A DNA stretch of 60,000 bases from contig OU612072.1 in assembly GCA_914767715.1 (NCBI GenBank), forward strand, positions 12,898,001-12,958,000. Reading direction: 5' to 3'. Source of the stretch: Membranipora membranacea. Its lineage: Eukaryota; Bryozoa; Gymnolaemata; Cheilostomatida; Membraniporidae. Positions within the stretch are counted from its first letter, which is position 1. Each line of letters starts with the position of its first letter. Positions 23,160-34,692 of the stretch are shown in pieces. Under the pieces are notes generated by a model that worked only from the letters and a program-made list of their open reading frames with translations, had not been told where the DNA came from and did not search any database. Made by a program: the position numbers and the translations under genes.

Positions 23160-23880
23160 ACTGTGATTCATATGAAAATAAATGTTGTACTTTTAAAAAA
23201 GTCAATGATAAAGAGGTAAAGATAATAATGGTTATATATATACTTTTTATTGGCATCAAAAGTCATCTCATTCGAAATGTTTTGCACTCAGTGCCAGAAA
23301 ACAATTTTTTTTATAACAAAAAAGAGAAACAGAAGGGAAATAATATCATCAATGATGTTGGTCAAGTCGATAATATATGGTTGAAAAGTAAAGTTTTGAA
23401 TGAACTGAACTTCTCTTTAGATCTCAAATGTAACGGTAAAGAATTGTATGTAGCAGAAACTTTGTATCTTAGATTGTCTGTATGATATAAAAGTAAATGT
23501 TTATCACGAAAATTGAACTTGGTAGTGTTTTTAAATCCTCTATATATAAATGGAGGTGTTAAAAAATTGTTTATCTTATGCGCAAAAAGTGAAGTGAAAT
23601 AACAAACAAGCTTAGGAAGAGGTAGGAGTTGTAATGATTGTGTAATGGATTCGGTTGAAATGAGATAATATGGGATGTAATGCACATTGGCGATAATGCG
23701 TAAAGCCCGTTTTTGCAACAAAAATAATCTATTGAGGGCATTATTGCAGGACAAGTTGCCAATGATATGCATACCATATATAAGGTGACAATAGATAAAC
23801 TGGAAGTAAAATGTGCGGGCACTTGCTATATCCAAGAAGTATCTCAAATTTTGAAGTAGGTAAACATTCCGTTGTACCTT
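23160..23880 (-). mobile_element. 5'-truncated non-LTR retrotransposon (reverse transcriptase C-terminal end)
   Basis: The minus-strand frame at 23362-23847 reads as the C-terminal end of a Jockey/CR1/L2-type reverse transcriptase. In order it has FIYCHLIYGMHIIGN, then LNRLFLLQKRALRII, LQLLPLPKLVCY.TSLFAHK, YNSLPLHLR and SFKTLLFNHIL. These are the thumb and connection motifs usual after the RT core. The catalytic RT domain and endonuclease are missing, so this is a typical 5'-truncated dead insertion. The frame ends at 23362; the 3' untranslated part probably runs to about 23160. The upstream edge is near 23880, where a decanucleotide repeat begins. Confidence 0.75.
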
Positions 23881-23892
23881 TTTATATACATA

Positions 23893-23984
23893 CTCTAGAT
23901 GATTTATCTAGAGTATGAATAGGTATGAGTAGGTATGAGTAGGTATGAGTATGAGTAGGTATGAATAGGTTAACCTATTCATAC
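23893..23984. repeat. (GTATGAGTAG)n minisatellite ending in a palindrome
   Basis: About six diverged units of a 10-bp motif GTATGA(G/A)TAG, ending in GGTATGAATAGG-TTAA-CCTATTCATACC, a hairpin of 12-bp arms. TCTAGA-bounded sequence lies immediately to the left. The minus-strand frame 23908-24198 runs through it and its start is not a known protein. Confidence 0.8.
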
Positions 23985-24198
23985 CAGATTTCTGTGCCCA
24001 ATCTCCCGGCAAATAGTAAGACACATGCAACTTAATATCATCCTTGCAATAAATATGAATCGACAGGTATGAATATTTACCTTCCTGGCAGTGCGTCTTC
24101 TGATATAATTTCACGGATCCTATCAATGCATGCAAAGCTTCATGTTTGCTGTACCTTTGAGCTTTGAGCTTGACTTCTTCATGAAATCGAGCCAGCAT

Positions 24199-26384
24199 AT
24201 TTATTTATTTAGGCCTAAAAAAGTCAGTTAGGTGCTAGACATAGCTAGCTTTTCTGAGGACGCTCGGTGCTATCATAGACAAATTTACCTTCAATGCCCA
24301 GTGTTACTGGCAGCAGGATTTGTGTATGAATTCAGCACTGGCCTCCTATCTGTAGACAAAGCATGAAAATAGATGTTGATGCCTTACATATCACAAATTC
24401 AATTTACTTCCCATATATTGCAACAAAAAACTTGACTTAGATCACCATCATAATATAATGTTAAATGGTGCTTCTCAAACCATAGCCACATGTAGATGCT
24501 TGCAACTTAACCAAGGATATAGGGTTAATGTAATTCTTTGGATCACCTTGCAAATATCTGGGTATGAACTATGCTTCGGTAATGTTAAATTCCCTTGTAA
24601 ATTAGAATCTGTCAAAAATATTTCCATAATTGTATAGATAGAAACACCCATCTGATCAAATGAAGCCACCTCTTCTCCCCCTTATACTCAACTTTTTACT
24701 GGACCCTCTCTATAATTAGCGAGCGAATACATTACTGCATAATGTTAGTGATTACTTTGAAGAATGAGAATGTATATTTATTTTTGTACATTTATGGTAT
24801 TGCTTATATAAACAAGAGAGGATGTATAAACTAAGTAAGCGGCCTCGAAAACGTCTTTAAAAATAACAAAATTACTTCCAGTTCATCCAAGGAGTTTGAA
24901 AAAGGAGTGGAAACGGCCGCTCATTTCAAATTGTTGTTTGTCTCCACTGGTAATTGTCCTCCCTTTATCAGCAAAGGTTTTCCATGACCACAGCCAATCA
25001 GAGCAGGGAGGTTTTCAAACTCCTTGGAGTGACTTCCTGCCAAAAATTTGCTGTAATAATTTTGATGAACTGTCCAATCAGCAATCGCATAGTTGTGGAA
25101 TCCCATTTATCAAGATGGGCTCTACCGCAAATTTCCTAAAGTGTTTGAACCTCTTGAAAAGAAACTAAACTAAGTAGCAGAGAGATATAGATAGCACTCA
25201 GTTATAGTCCATGTTTCAGACTATAGTCTAGTTTTACCTGGGACTCCAAAGCCTTCTGCTACTCATATAAGAAGGGAAAGTTCAACTGCAGACATGGCCA
25301 TAAATTTGCCTCATAGCTTGGTAATCAATGGCGGTTTTCATCAGTCAAACGTGGTATGTTACGCCTCCCTTTGTCACTTAGGTGTTAGAAAGGGCTTATT
25401 CAAGTACATTCACTACTTTCATCTGGTCTAAGTTCCTCACATGGTTTTTAAATGGTGAATGAATGATTTATTTTCAGTCTCTCTGTCCCCCATCAAACAT
25501 TTGCATTGGAATTATAATTCAATACCCTGCAAAAGAGGTTACTATATTACTAGCTATGTCTCATCTACACTTGTGGTGATTTACATCATGATATATTGTC
25601 TCTGGGTGTCTGAATATACCATTGAGTAAACATGTCAAATATTTTAATAATTTTCAACTGGAGACAGACATATAAAAAGAGTGAGGACTTAAATGAATTT
25701 TAATGGAGGGGCCATATTAGTACAACCCTTGGAAACAGCCTTGTTAAGTCACAGGCTTAATTTCGTTTCCACTCCCTCTCTGTACCTCCCTGGTTCAACA
25801 ACTACCTGCTAAATAGAGTTTGAATTATTATGTCAATAAACAAGTTCATTCCGGTTCCTCAGAAAATCATAACCACTTCTTTGGCTCTTAACTTTGCAAC
25901 TGAAACCTATCGTGGTTTTCCTATGCTGATCTTATCTTCAGCTATACCTTGTTGGAATGCGTTTATCTTCACCCTGAATGTGATGGCCACTCAATAAATC
26001 TGGGTGCATTTTCTCACATGTTCATATGTTATGAAATATTATGGCTGCAAGGGCTGTTTTCATAAACATTTTAAAGGTGCAATCATCTGTGACTGATTAC
26101 ATGCACCTGCCACTTTCCTTCCTTGCACTAACATATGTTCTGATTCCTATCAGATATTTATTCATAGACAAAACACATGTCTATGTGTTTATTGTTGAAC
26201 CTTATACCGGGTTTCGTACATATTGTATTGTGCGAGTGCTAGATATCAGTCAATGATCATAGACAATAATATCAAGACATTCAACAGTAGTGCATTCGAC
26301 CCTGACACTATTTCGTTACACGTATATTAAGTACATTATACCCGGACACATGCATCACACAACATCTAGACAGCTGCTAAGTGA
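24199..26384. other. Spacer, no gene recognised
   Basis: Contains a foldback sequence (24889-25025: CCAAGGAGTTTGAAA mirrored by TTTCAAACTCCTTGG) that gives rise to overlapping short frames on both strands. A weak copy of the TATA-like module lies near 24803. Nothing else is recognisable. Confidence 0.45.
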
Positions 26385-26640
26385 GTAATTATCTAGGCCC
26401 CCCCCGCGAGAAAAGGGGCGGAGCTTAGACCACAAAGTAAAAAAATTTCTCTTGCGATTGGATAAACACATGCACGTGTGCAATAGGTCTAAGGAACTAG
26501 CAGGCAACACTGCTCTCTGGTGCCTAACGTCACAAACAGCTGGTCCTTCGACATCAATAAGGCTATGCTCTATAAAAACCACCAACCGCGATTGCTATAA
26601 AACAGCGCCAAATCATTTCATACTCTTTAACAACAAGACA
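26385..26640. promoter_or_regulatory. GC-richer promoter-like patch
   Basis: After a C9 run comes GGGGCGGAGC (a GC-box match) near 26416, a CACGTG E-box near 26473, and two TATAAAA strings near 26572 and 26597 on the plus strand. The local composition differs from the AT-rich surroundings. No downstream plus-strand gene is evident, and the region lies just beyond the 3' end of the minus-strand sulfotransferase. It could equally be the edge of an old transposon. Confidence 0.25.
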
Positions 26641-26646
26641 TTTATT
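26641..26646 (-). terminator. Candidate poly(A) signal of the sulfotransferase gene
   Basis: AATAAA on the minus strand, about 390 nt downstream of the stop codon at 27038. It is the first canonical hexamer I noticed there; the assignment is positional only. Confidence 0.35.
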
Positions 26647-27037
26647 ATTAGTAAATCACTATCATTTTGTAAAAACACTACATTCAATACATAGCCTACG
26701 GCAGTAAGAAGACAATCCTAGTCAAAGAATCGATAGAAGCTAGCAATCATACATCCTCAGCAGATTCAAAACTATATATGATGAACGAATGACATTTTTA
26801 GACCTGCCGTTACTCGTTTTTTGCAGAAGTATTTTACTGCCATGAAGCAACAGAGAAAAAGCACTGCCTCTTGGACACAGAGGTGATGTGATATTTACTT
26901 TTAGTCCTTGGCAGTCGCTGTTGAATGAGCAAGTTTATATTGATGGTGCCAGTATCTCTAGAATCCCAAGCTGATTCCACTTGGTTTCATGTATTACGGC
27001 AGCAGCTTGTGTGTGCTGTCTATAGCTTGTCATAAAC

Positions 27038-30000
27038 TTATAAAAGAGGATGGTCCGGATAGTCAAACATTTTCAGATCCAATGAAAACAGTTCCTGCAG
27101 GCTTTTAATCATTGGCTCATCAATAGACCGCCAGTAGATTTCGTAGGCATTCTTTGTAAAATGCGTCTTCTCGTTCATTTTCCTGAATCTGTACGCATCC
27201 TTGCCCAACTGTTCAATGTCTACACTGCTGTTGAGCTGCTTCAGTATCGCTATCTCATCAATATCAAATGTTTCCAGCCTCGCTAAAAAGGTATCAAACA
27301 ATTACAGAGTTTATGACATTTTAATCGGGGTATTCATCCGAAGGCTGGAATAGTCTCTTTGATTACACAAGCTAGGTTTTGATCCAACTGGTTCCAACCC
27401 AAGGTACGCAAGCATGCATCTCCGAGGCCTTACATTGATTAGTCCTAGCTTCAGTTCTCTGGCTCTCAATTGCACCCTTCTTGGGCCCTCATTATGAAGC
27501 TTATAAGCACAAATTCTCAATCTTGATAATTTTAAGCTTTATAACATGGATGCTTTAAAAGTTGATTAGAGAAAACTCCAGGGGCTGGTTTCAATTAGAG
27601 ATTTAGCCGTGCTCTAAAGGCTAAAGGCCAGCTAAAGCTCAGCCACTCACCAAATCTATCAGTTTAAATTAGGAAAAGGTTTAACACACTCTTAGCACAT
27701 GCTTAGCCAAATCTTGGCTGTTCTGTTTCAGACGGCTATCACTCAGCCAACATGCTATTACATATGTAATATTATGCCAAATAATTGAATATTATAGATT
27801 ATGACTCATCAAAGTGTAATCAATCTGCAATGACAATTGACAAAAAAGACTGAGACACATAAACTCTGTCGTGTTTACTGAGATGTGAGATTTCTCCAAA
27901 ACGAATATCAATCTCCTTGGCTGAATGATAGCTGATTGAAACATAATTAAGTGGCTGCTAAGATCTGGCTAAAGCTCAGCTACATGTCTGCTAAATACAA
28001 TTTAGCCGAAATTTAGCCGAATCCTAATTGAAACAAGTCCCAGATTGTTACCTATATAGTTGTATCTGATGTCGCAGAATGCTCCGGATATAAATTGAGG
28101 CCTTAGGTGTTCATTCATACCAGCCATGCCTCTCTGGTAATACTGGTGTAACACACATCGCTGTATCATATCTTTGAATGTCCAATGTATGTCGAGTCTG
28201 GATAAGATAATTTCAGGCAAGGTAAGATAAGGTTTATTTGAACCCTCACAAGAAGCATTGAAATAGTGGTTTAAAATTCATTTGAAATTAACTTGTGACA
28301 AATTATAAACCAATTCAGAAGAAAAATGCCCAGGCATTGGAAAGGATACTTTGACGGAAAAAAACATTCCAGAGGACGACCTGAACGTCCAAACTAGTTG
28401 AACTTTTGAGTTCAAATCCTTTTGAAATCATTAACCAGAGATTCCAGTCTTGGTCGAAGATTTAATATGGGCACATATTGTGGTGTCAACAGTGTTCTGA
28501 GTGAGTGGGAACTAGTGGGAACTGAGTTCAAGCGACAAAACATAGAGGGGGAACCTTTAGAACAAAGTTCCCACGGGATTCTGTTCAAAGACATTGTCAA
28601 GTTGTCTCTTTGGATCAGATATCAATCATTCTATTACAGAACCATATTTCTGCATAATTTGATCAAGAAATTGCAAAAAATTCTCTAAACGATTTTCAAA
28701 CCAGAGATTAGAGTACCCACAAAGAAAAAAGTCCAGTGGTGACATCACAATAAGCAAACACAGTGGTTTTATCACACCTTTACTTTGGTGATGTCAGAAT
28801 GACATTATTCACAGCTTCAAGTTATACCTCACATTTTATTGCTCACCAATCAGGATAGAGTCATAAGTCATTAGTCATTAGTCATTAGTCATTAGTCATC
28901 AGAGTCATTGGAGTCATCAGAGTCATTGGAGTCATCAGAGTCATTGGAGTCATCAGAGTCATTGGAGTCATCAGAGTCATTGGAGTCATCAGAGTCATCG
29001 GAGTCATCAGAGTCATTGGAGTCATCAGAGTCATCGGAGTCATCAGAGTCATTGGAGTCATCAGAGTCATTGGAGTCATCAGAGTCATTAGAATACACAA
29101 TACAAATAAAGTACATTACGATGCAACACAATACGAAACAACTGAACAGTGATGTTAGTGAACTTTTTTCTTTGTGGGTACTCTAACTCTCTGGGTAAAA
29201 AGTCATTCTGTGATTTTTTGCATTTCTAGATCAAATTATGTAGAACTATGGATCTGTAATAATTATGATTAATATCTGGTCAAAAGCGACAATTTCACAC
29301 TGTTATTGTGCAGAATACAGTGGGAACTGTGTTCTAAAGATATCCCTTCTATATTTTTTTGTGGGAACTCAGTTCCCACCAGCTTCACTTACTCAGAACA
29401 CTGCAAATGAAACCTGGAGCTTACCGCTTGAACTCGGGGAAATCCTGGGCGACCAAGCAAATAATCAAGTACTCTGTGCTGTAGAGGAACTTGTCAATGT
29501 AGGTGCTGAGGAGTCTCTCCCATGGATTCCTTACTACTGTGAACATGAACGACCTTGACCTCTCCATATTATCTGATATTATCGATTTATTGTCCAGATA
29601 TGCAGAATTCAGCCTGTGTGGTTGAAGCTGGATCATAGTTAAGGTCTGGAAGAACCTAGATAACGAAAGCAACTTGAAAATGAAATCAGCGGATAAAATT
29701 CATTATCTTAGTTTCCAGCCTATCTGTGAGAGAGAACTTGGATTGCACTTCGGTGAATGAAAGCGGGTATATGTGAACTATTCGGAAAATTAATAATTTT
29801 GTTGATGGAATCGCTGCTTGTCATAAAGGACAAGGTACGGCAACAACACTATTATAGTGGATTAGTGGATAAAGGAGAAAATATCACGGCCAAGCGAAAC
29901 TGTTGGTCCATCTGTGATTTGGTTCAAAAAATGATGTTATTATCTGATTTGTCTAATCTAGCTTATATGGAAATGAGCAGCCTACCTCTCACTATATATC

Positions 30001-33000
30001 ATAAAGTAGTGTTCATTCTCGGAACCAATTCGAGATGTGCACTCACTGCCTATCATTATACAGAACTTTCTGAGCAGGTTGCTTGTGCCCGTTTTTGGCA
30101 TGACACCATACAGAATGTGGCTGTTTCTCAATGCTACGAATCTTGTTCTGCCAAGAATTCCAATGTCCAACCTCGGTACAAAGTAACACATCTAAAATCC
30201 AATTCAAAGTTTGACAATGTGAAGGTTATCAAACAATAAATACCAATGTGATTATCAAATTTGTTTAACTCAATTGGTATAGCTTTCATACGATGAGAAT
30301 GCTTCTCCAAAATAACCCATCGAGAGCAAAGAAAAAAGGCAAGACTCAATCGAGATGAATAAAGATGTCCAACCTCTGTACAAATGGCACATCTAGATAC
30401 ATCAATATTCAAATAATTGTTAATTAAATAATTTTGTTATTGATTTGTTCATAATTGATTGTGATCTTATTTTTATTAGAACAAACACTTTTGTCATTTT
30501 CCCATCTTGATTTCTAATTTGATAGATAAATAGGCCTACATTTAGTGGCATAAACCTTATGTTGTTTAAATTTTCTCAGAATAAGCCAAAAAAAACCTTC
30601 AAATATACAAGGTGGTGATTAGTCAAACAAAAGTGTATGATGTAAATGATGACCAATTCGTCATAACAATCTTTAAATATCAAATCACATATTGTAGAAT
30701 GCTCGCTTATAAGCTACTTATAACCTACTGATCATCTTATAAGATGATCAGTAGGTTGTAAGTTTGAACTTCATGTCCACCGTCGGGACTATTGATAATA
30801 CCTCACAGACACCGAGACTACACAATTAGCATGCGCATCTCTGATTGTTAAAGTCAATTGAAAAAATAGTACCATACACTTGCTATGCCCTAATAATGAA
30901 ATTAACCTCGGGTCAGCACACCATATTCCCTCTGATGGTACTCAAGCTAAATGAGTTAATACACTTTCTATCGATCAGGGATTTACACGCGCGTTAAGTG
31001 TGGATTGAAGTATAGTGAAAGTGAAACTGAATTAATTTCACATTCTCTATAATACCAATGGGAAAGTACCATGTGACCTGGCATTGGCTCTTCCACTCCC
31101 ACCAGCCTATCAGAGCCAAAACATTGGTTACACAATACTAGAACTGTTATGTCAGAGATCCAACAACTGTGGCAGTAGAGTAGGGATGGGAAAAGTATGA
31201 AGGGGGGAGGTTTGTTTGCAACAGCAATATCTTGAGTGAAAAACTGAGGAGTATCATAAAGGATGACTATTATGACAACTGCCTTATTCATATCATTGGT
31301 ATTGAGACCATATTCTGTGGCTACAATAGGAGTTAAGTGTGTGTTGAAGCCCTTACCTGCATGATACGTTTCATTGTCTGGGTTTGTGAGCTCTCAACGT
31401 ACTCCCTATAGTCATCTGAGGCATTCAGAAAAGGAATCCAGGCAAGTCTCTCTGTCTTGATTTGTTTAACAATGAGCTGAGATTCTGTAAACAATGTTTC
31501 AGAAAAAGTCCAGTTCTGTATGGGCAGTAGCCAGTTTTATCAAAGAATCATGGTCATGGTAGAGGGTTTGTTGGTGCAGCCCATGTTGAGTGCTTATAAT
31601 ATTTTAGGTACTTAGTTCAATCCAACACTTCAGTGCTGCATGACATGTCCCGAACAGCACCTGGCACATGTCTTGCATCACGCATCACCAACGACGGTTT
31701 TTAGTGCCCACTCAGAACAGGAAAAATCTATGTAATTAATTAAATAAATATGTGTGAATCCAAAACTTGCGGCAGATCATTCATCACTATTCACCAGAAA
31801 GTTTCAGTAGCATCTTCAAATTGACCCTAAGCAGTGGCGTATATTAGCACTCACGGCCCATGGATTTCCGTGAGTGGCTGAATAGCTCAGTGTGTAGAGC
31901 GTCCGCTTTATAATCACTGATAATAAGATTGTTGTGGGTTCGAATCCCATCAAGATCAGTTTTTTTTCAAATGGGTGCTTTATAACTGGAGCATTTTTAC
32001 CGTAATCTTCTACTGCTATTGAGTTGTTTTCTGAAAGTACCCAACAGCTCAGTGAGCTATTGAAATACCTCTCTGCTTGCACTATTTTGCTACCGATATG
32101 CAAAAATTTTCGTGGTGGGAGGGCGCTTTAGCGCCCCTCCCACACCCTCCCCGCCACGCCTACGGCGTGTGGATCGGGCTGCGCCCCATTATTATGCTCA
32201 TCTCTGAAAAGTCAGTGGGTGAAATTTTTTAGAATATACGCCCCTGACCCTAAGAGATATAATCTGTTGAATTGAATAATATCACCGATAACTCACCATT
32301 TTTGGATAGAAATTTAAGCAGACCGCTTGGTGTTGTCGTAATATGTTCATCATTTGGATGTATTACATTATCCTGTTCATTTACGACTGCATTGCTCACA
32401 AACACCTTTGCTGCTTCACTGTAAGATTCAAGAGCCTTGAGGAAAAACGGAGTACAGTGCAGTTCACTTAATTCAAACCTCTGGGGACCACAGAAAATTT
32501 GTTCTAATTAAGCAGAGTTTGAATTAATGACATGTATGAATTAACATGAATTTTGAATTATGCAGTTTGAATTAACCACCTCACACTGTATCCAAATGAC
32601 CGGTCCCATTTTATCCATGACTTTTTAGAGCATTTACCATAGACAAAACATGTCTATGGCATTTACCCTCAGGGCGTTTCAGAACCCTGAAGATCCGAAA
32701 AGCTTGGGCACATGACTCTTTCATATGTTCCATGGTAAACCTCATGAATAAAACAATATCCTGCTATTTTTATAATGATTTTTATAGTTACAACCATATT
32801 TTAAGAATTTTTCAACCTTTTATCGAACACTGAATTTTTTGCACAGCACCAAGACTTTTATCGAGAAATCTTTATTTCTTTACTGAATAAATCCATCCAT
32901 CTTCAATAAACTAAGGGTTTCAAATCTATTATTTTCCAAAAAAGAATTGCAAGACAATGGCTGGATATAGTCATGGCAACTCACCACTGCTATCGTAAAA

Positions 33001-33678
33001 CGATGTAGAAAACAAAACTTATTGTCTCTATACAATATTTTGGTTATATTTTATAAGTTTGTGGTGTTTGTAGTTTAGAACATTGTGACACACATACACT
33101 CATGAGGCACAGATATAACAATCAGTTGAGGTAGGCAGATCTTTTAAATGGAGTTAACCAACGATTGTCATAATAAGAGATCGTTTTTTTTCAACATGGA
33201 ATATAAATAATATATTATACAACAAGGTCATGGGTTACCAGATAGTATCGCGTCTATCATATCATGTGACTCACAAGCTGTGATAGCTAATGTTGTCATA
33301 TCAATCAATCAATCAATCAACCAACCAACCAACCAACCAACCAACCAATCAATCAATGACAAACTTATACTGTTATTGACCCTACTGATATCGATATTGG
33401 TCTATGAGGATGTGTATCTCTGACCGTGAGAGTCAATATAGTCAGAGTACCTTATCTGTTCCCACCCCTAATTCTAGAGAATGACATCGTGTCGTCACAC
33501 CTAATTCCTTCTAAGGTGACTCAGGCTAAAATTCACTCTCTATCGATCAGAGATAACATGTGATCAGAGTGGTTCCTTACCTGACTTTAATCCTGTATCC
33601 TGGCAAATGGACGACTGACACCACATGTATCATATATATCAAAGCCAGGAGTAATAATGCTTTGAATCCTTTCTGCAT
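27038..33678 (-). CDS. Carbohydrate sulfotransferase (HNK-1/CHST8-14 family)
   Basis: Seven exons: 33581-33678, 32297-32418, 31357-31484, 29986-30191, 29425-29655, 28052-28197 and 27038-27282. All are GT-AG and in frame, giving 391 aa. Residues 1-30 (MQKGFKALLLLALIYMIHVV) form a type II signal anchor, so the enzyme should face the Golgi lumen. A stem region follows to about residue 120. The PAPS-binding 5'-phosphosulfate loop is HILYGVMPKTGTSNLLRKF (about 141-159) and the 3'-phosphate site is FTVVRNPWERLLSTYIDKF (about 223-241). GMNEHLRPQF...CDIRYNYIG and the C-terminal MIKSLQELFSLDLKMFDYP are the usual Sulfotransfer_2 blocks. It should transfer sulfate from PAPS to a sugar hydroxyl on glycoproteins or glycosaminoglycans. 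The exact acceptor (GalNAc, GlcA, chondroitin or dermatan) cannot be read. MPKTGTSN differs from the common VPKVxCTNW, so it is divergent. Confidence 0.9.
27578..28042. mobile_element. MITE with GGG..TTTCAATTAG ends
   Basis: GGGGCTGGTTTCAATTAG on the left (about 27578) is mirrored by the inverse of GGGACTTGTTTCAATTAG on the right (ending about 28042), 18 bp with two mismatches. Repeated 'ttagccgaaatttagccga' and 'taaagctcagc' blocks lie inside both arms. It sits in the last intron of the sulfotransferase gene, ending only about 10 bp before the exon edge at 28052. A related element is at 39279-39513. Confidence 0.7.
28867..29090. repeat. Nonamer/18-mer minisatellite in a sulfotransferase intron
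   Basis: Five AGTCATT units are followed by 21 nonamers alternating GAGTCATTG and GAGTCATCA (28902-29090), i.e. about 10.5 copies of an 18-bp unit. The array is open in frames on both strands (ESSESL, SDDSND, MTLMTP repeats) only because the unit is a multiple of 3. It lies between coding exons 5 and 6 of the sulfotransferase. Confidence 0.95.
30716..30763. repeat. 48-bp near-perfect palindrome without spacer
   Basis: 30722-30757 is a perfect 36-bp palindrome centred on TTATAA (AACCTACTGATCATC plus its inverse). With one mismatched pair it extends to 48 bp. It lies in intron 3 of the sulfotransferase gene. Confidence 0.95.
30815..31000. repeat. Dispersed 'ATCTCTGAT' repeat family (four copies)
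   Basis: Blocks 'gcatctctgattgtta', 'cctcgggt', 'ggtactcaagcta' and 'ctatcgatcagggat' occur in this order here. Related copies are at about 33408-33562, 43575-43735 and 55905-56070. The ends (ATCTCTGAT and ATCAGAGAT) are inverted, so these are probably a MITE family of about 160 bp sitting in introns of all three large genes. Confidence 0.6.
31832..32246. mobile_element. hAT-type non-autonomous element, 415 bp
   Basis: The ends are CAGTGGCGTATATT (31832) and, inverted, AATATACGCCCCTG (to 32246). They are flanked by a perfect 8-bp duplication ACCCTAAG (31824-31831 and 32247-32254). An 8-bp duplication with CAGTGGCG-like ends is diagnostic of hAT transposons. It has no transposase. Inside lie a tRNA-like block (31878-31959) and a GC-rich hairpin near 32120-32145. 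It sits in intron 2 of the sulfotransferase gene. Confidence 0.9.
31878..31959 (+). other. tRNA-like pol III module inside the hAT element
   Basis: It has a box A-like TAGCTCAGTGTGTAGAGCG, a CTTTATAATC anticodon-loop-like stretch resembling tRNA-Ile(UAU), and a perfect box B core GGTTCGAATCC (31938-31948), with a T8 run at 31960-31967 that could stop pol III. The T arm pairs, but the acceptor stem does not, so it is not a functional tRNA gene. Confidence 0.7.
33300..33357. repeat. (TCAA)n/(CCAA)n microsatellite
   Basis: About 14 tetranucleotide units change from CAAT to CCAA and back to CAAT. It is in intron 1 of the sulfotransferase gene. Confidence 0.95.
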
Positions 33679-34570
33679 TCTTTTCGAGCTGAACAGATGG
33701 CAGTGGCTTCCTGTCTGGAGGTCTGTGGTGAGAGAAAGAGGTGTTGGTGGCAATAAGTAAGCTGATGCTGCCTGTCCATGCGGACAGAAACCTAACCTCA
33801 GGCTAGCCCACTGATTTAGTATTGTTAGTTGTCCCCACTCTCCTCAAAAAACCCCTGCTACACGTGATACAATATTGTACACTGTCCCGGGGAGACTTAA
33901 ACATAACAACAGATTTATTGTTGACTGCCACCCTCTTCCCGTTTCAGTCCAAGGGTTCATCTATTGGGATCATTCTGAGACGGTTGCTCAAGTTTTGAAT
34001 AAAAATTCAGCAATGTCTGACAAAAAGAGAACATTGATCTACAACACCTACCATTTGATTTTTTCTCGAGAGATATGCTTCGAGTCATCTCCTCTTAAGC
34101 CAGTGACTCTTATATTCTAATCCTGGCAATCATCCAAGAACAGCAGGTATAGTCAGGTAGGAGTAGAATAAAAGCTTGAAATCGCACACAGCACCAGAAC
34201 AGAAACTGATCGTACTAGTTCAGTTGATTTTTGTTATTTTATGCCAAGACGAAGCGCTATTCGCAAAGACAGATATGAACATAGAGACTTGCGCAGTGTC
34301 ATTGCTGCAATTATCCGAAGGCATCATCATCTGATTATCTGAAGTTTGGCGCACATTTGTTTTGTTTCATGACTGATCCACGCAACCCACTAAGCAATTT
34401 GACCGGTGTATGGGTTCAGATTGAATGGATCACCTGTGACCTTCTGCGTACTCTGGTATTCAGATGTTTCACTGCAAAGTAACTTTGAGCTAGAGAGACG
34501 ATTTCACAGGAGTTTGACGTCTGCATCTTATATTTTACCAAAGTAATAAATATGTAGTTAGGTAGGTTTT

Positions 34571-34593
34571 TTTATTACACATAAACATTTATT
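34571..34593 (-). terminator. Candidate poly(A) signals of INTS7
   Basis: Two AATAAA hexamers on the minus strand (34571-34576 and about 34588-34593) lie roughly 100-120 nt beyond the INTS7 stop codon at 34693. Distance and orientation fit cleavage shortly afterwards. The assignment is positional. Confidence 0.55.
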
Positions 34594-34692
34594 TATACTG
34601 TACAGTTAAACATGTTCAGCACATCAAAAACCATTAACAAATTAAACATTAATTACTAACGAAAAAATAATCCAGCTTCAAAGTTTAGAATA

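Noticed and set aside
23908-24198. Small protein gene upstream of the RT fragment
   Set aside because: Its C-terminal third is encoded by the decanucleotide repeat and the rest matches no family; no splice or promoter support.
24896-25168. Overlapping small genes on both strands
   Set aside because: The frames fall in a foldback sequence (inverted repeat 24889-25025), which explains them.
28861-29090. CRISPR array
   Set aside because: The repeats are contiguous, without unique spacers, and the genome is animal.
28885-29186. Open frames on both strands with MTLMTP, SDDSND and ESSESL repeats
   Set aside because: They are products of an intronic minisatellite whose unit is a multiple of three bases; no splice or start context supports a gene.
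29265-30239. Plus-strand open frames at 29265-29558 and 29757-30239
   Set aside because: They are antisense to sulfotransferase exons 4 and 5, whose minus-strand frames carry the family motifs.
31878-31959. A tRNA-Ile(UAU) gene
   Set aside because: Box A and B and the T arm look good, but the acceptor stem does not pair and the block lies inside a hAT element.
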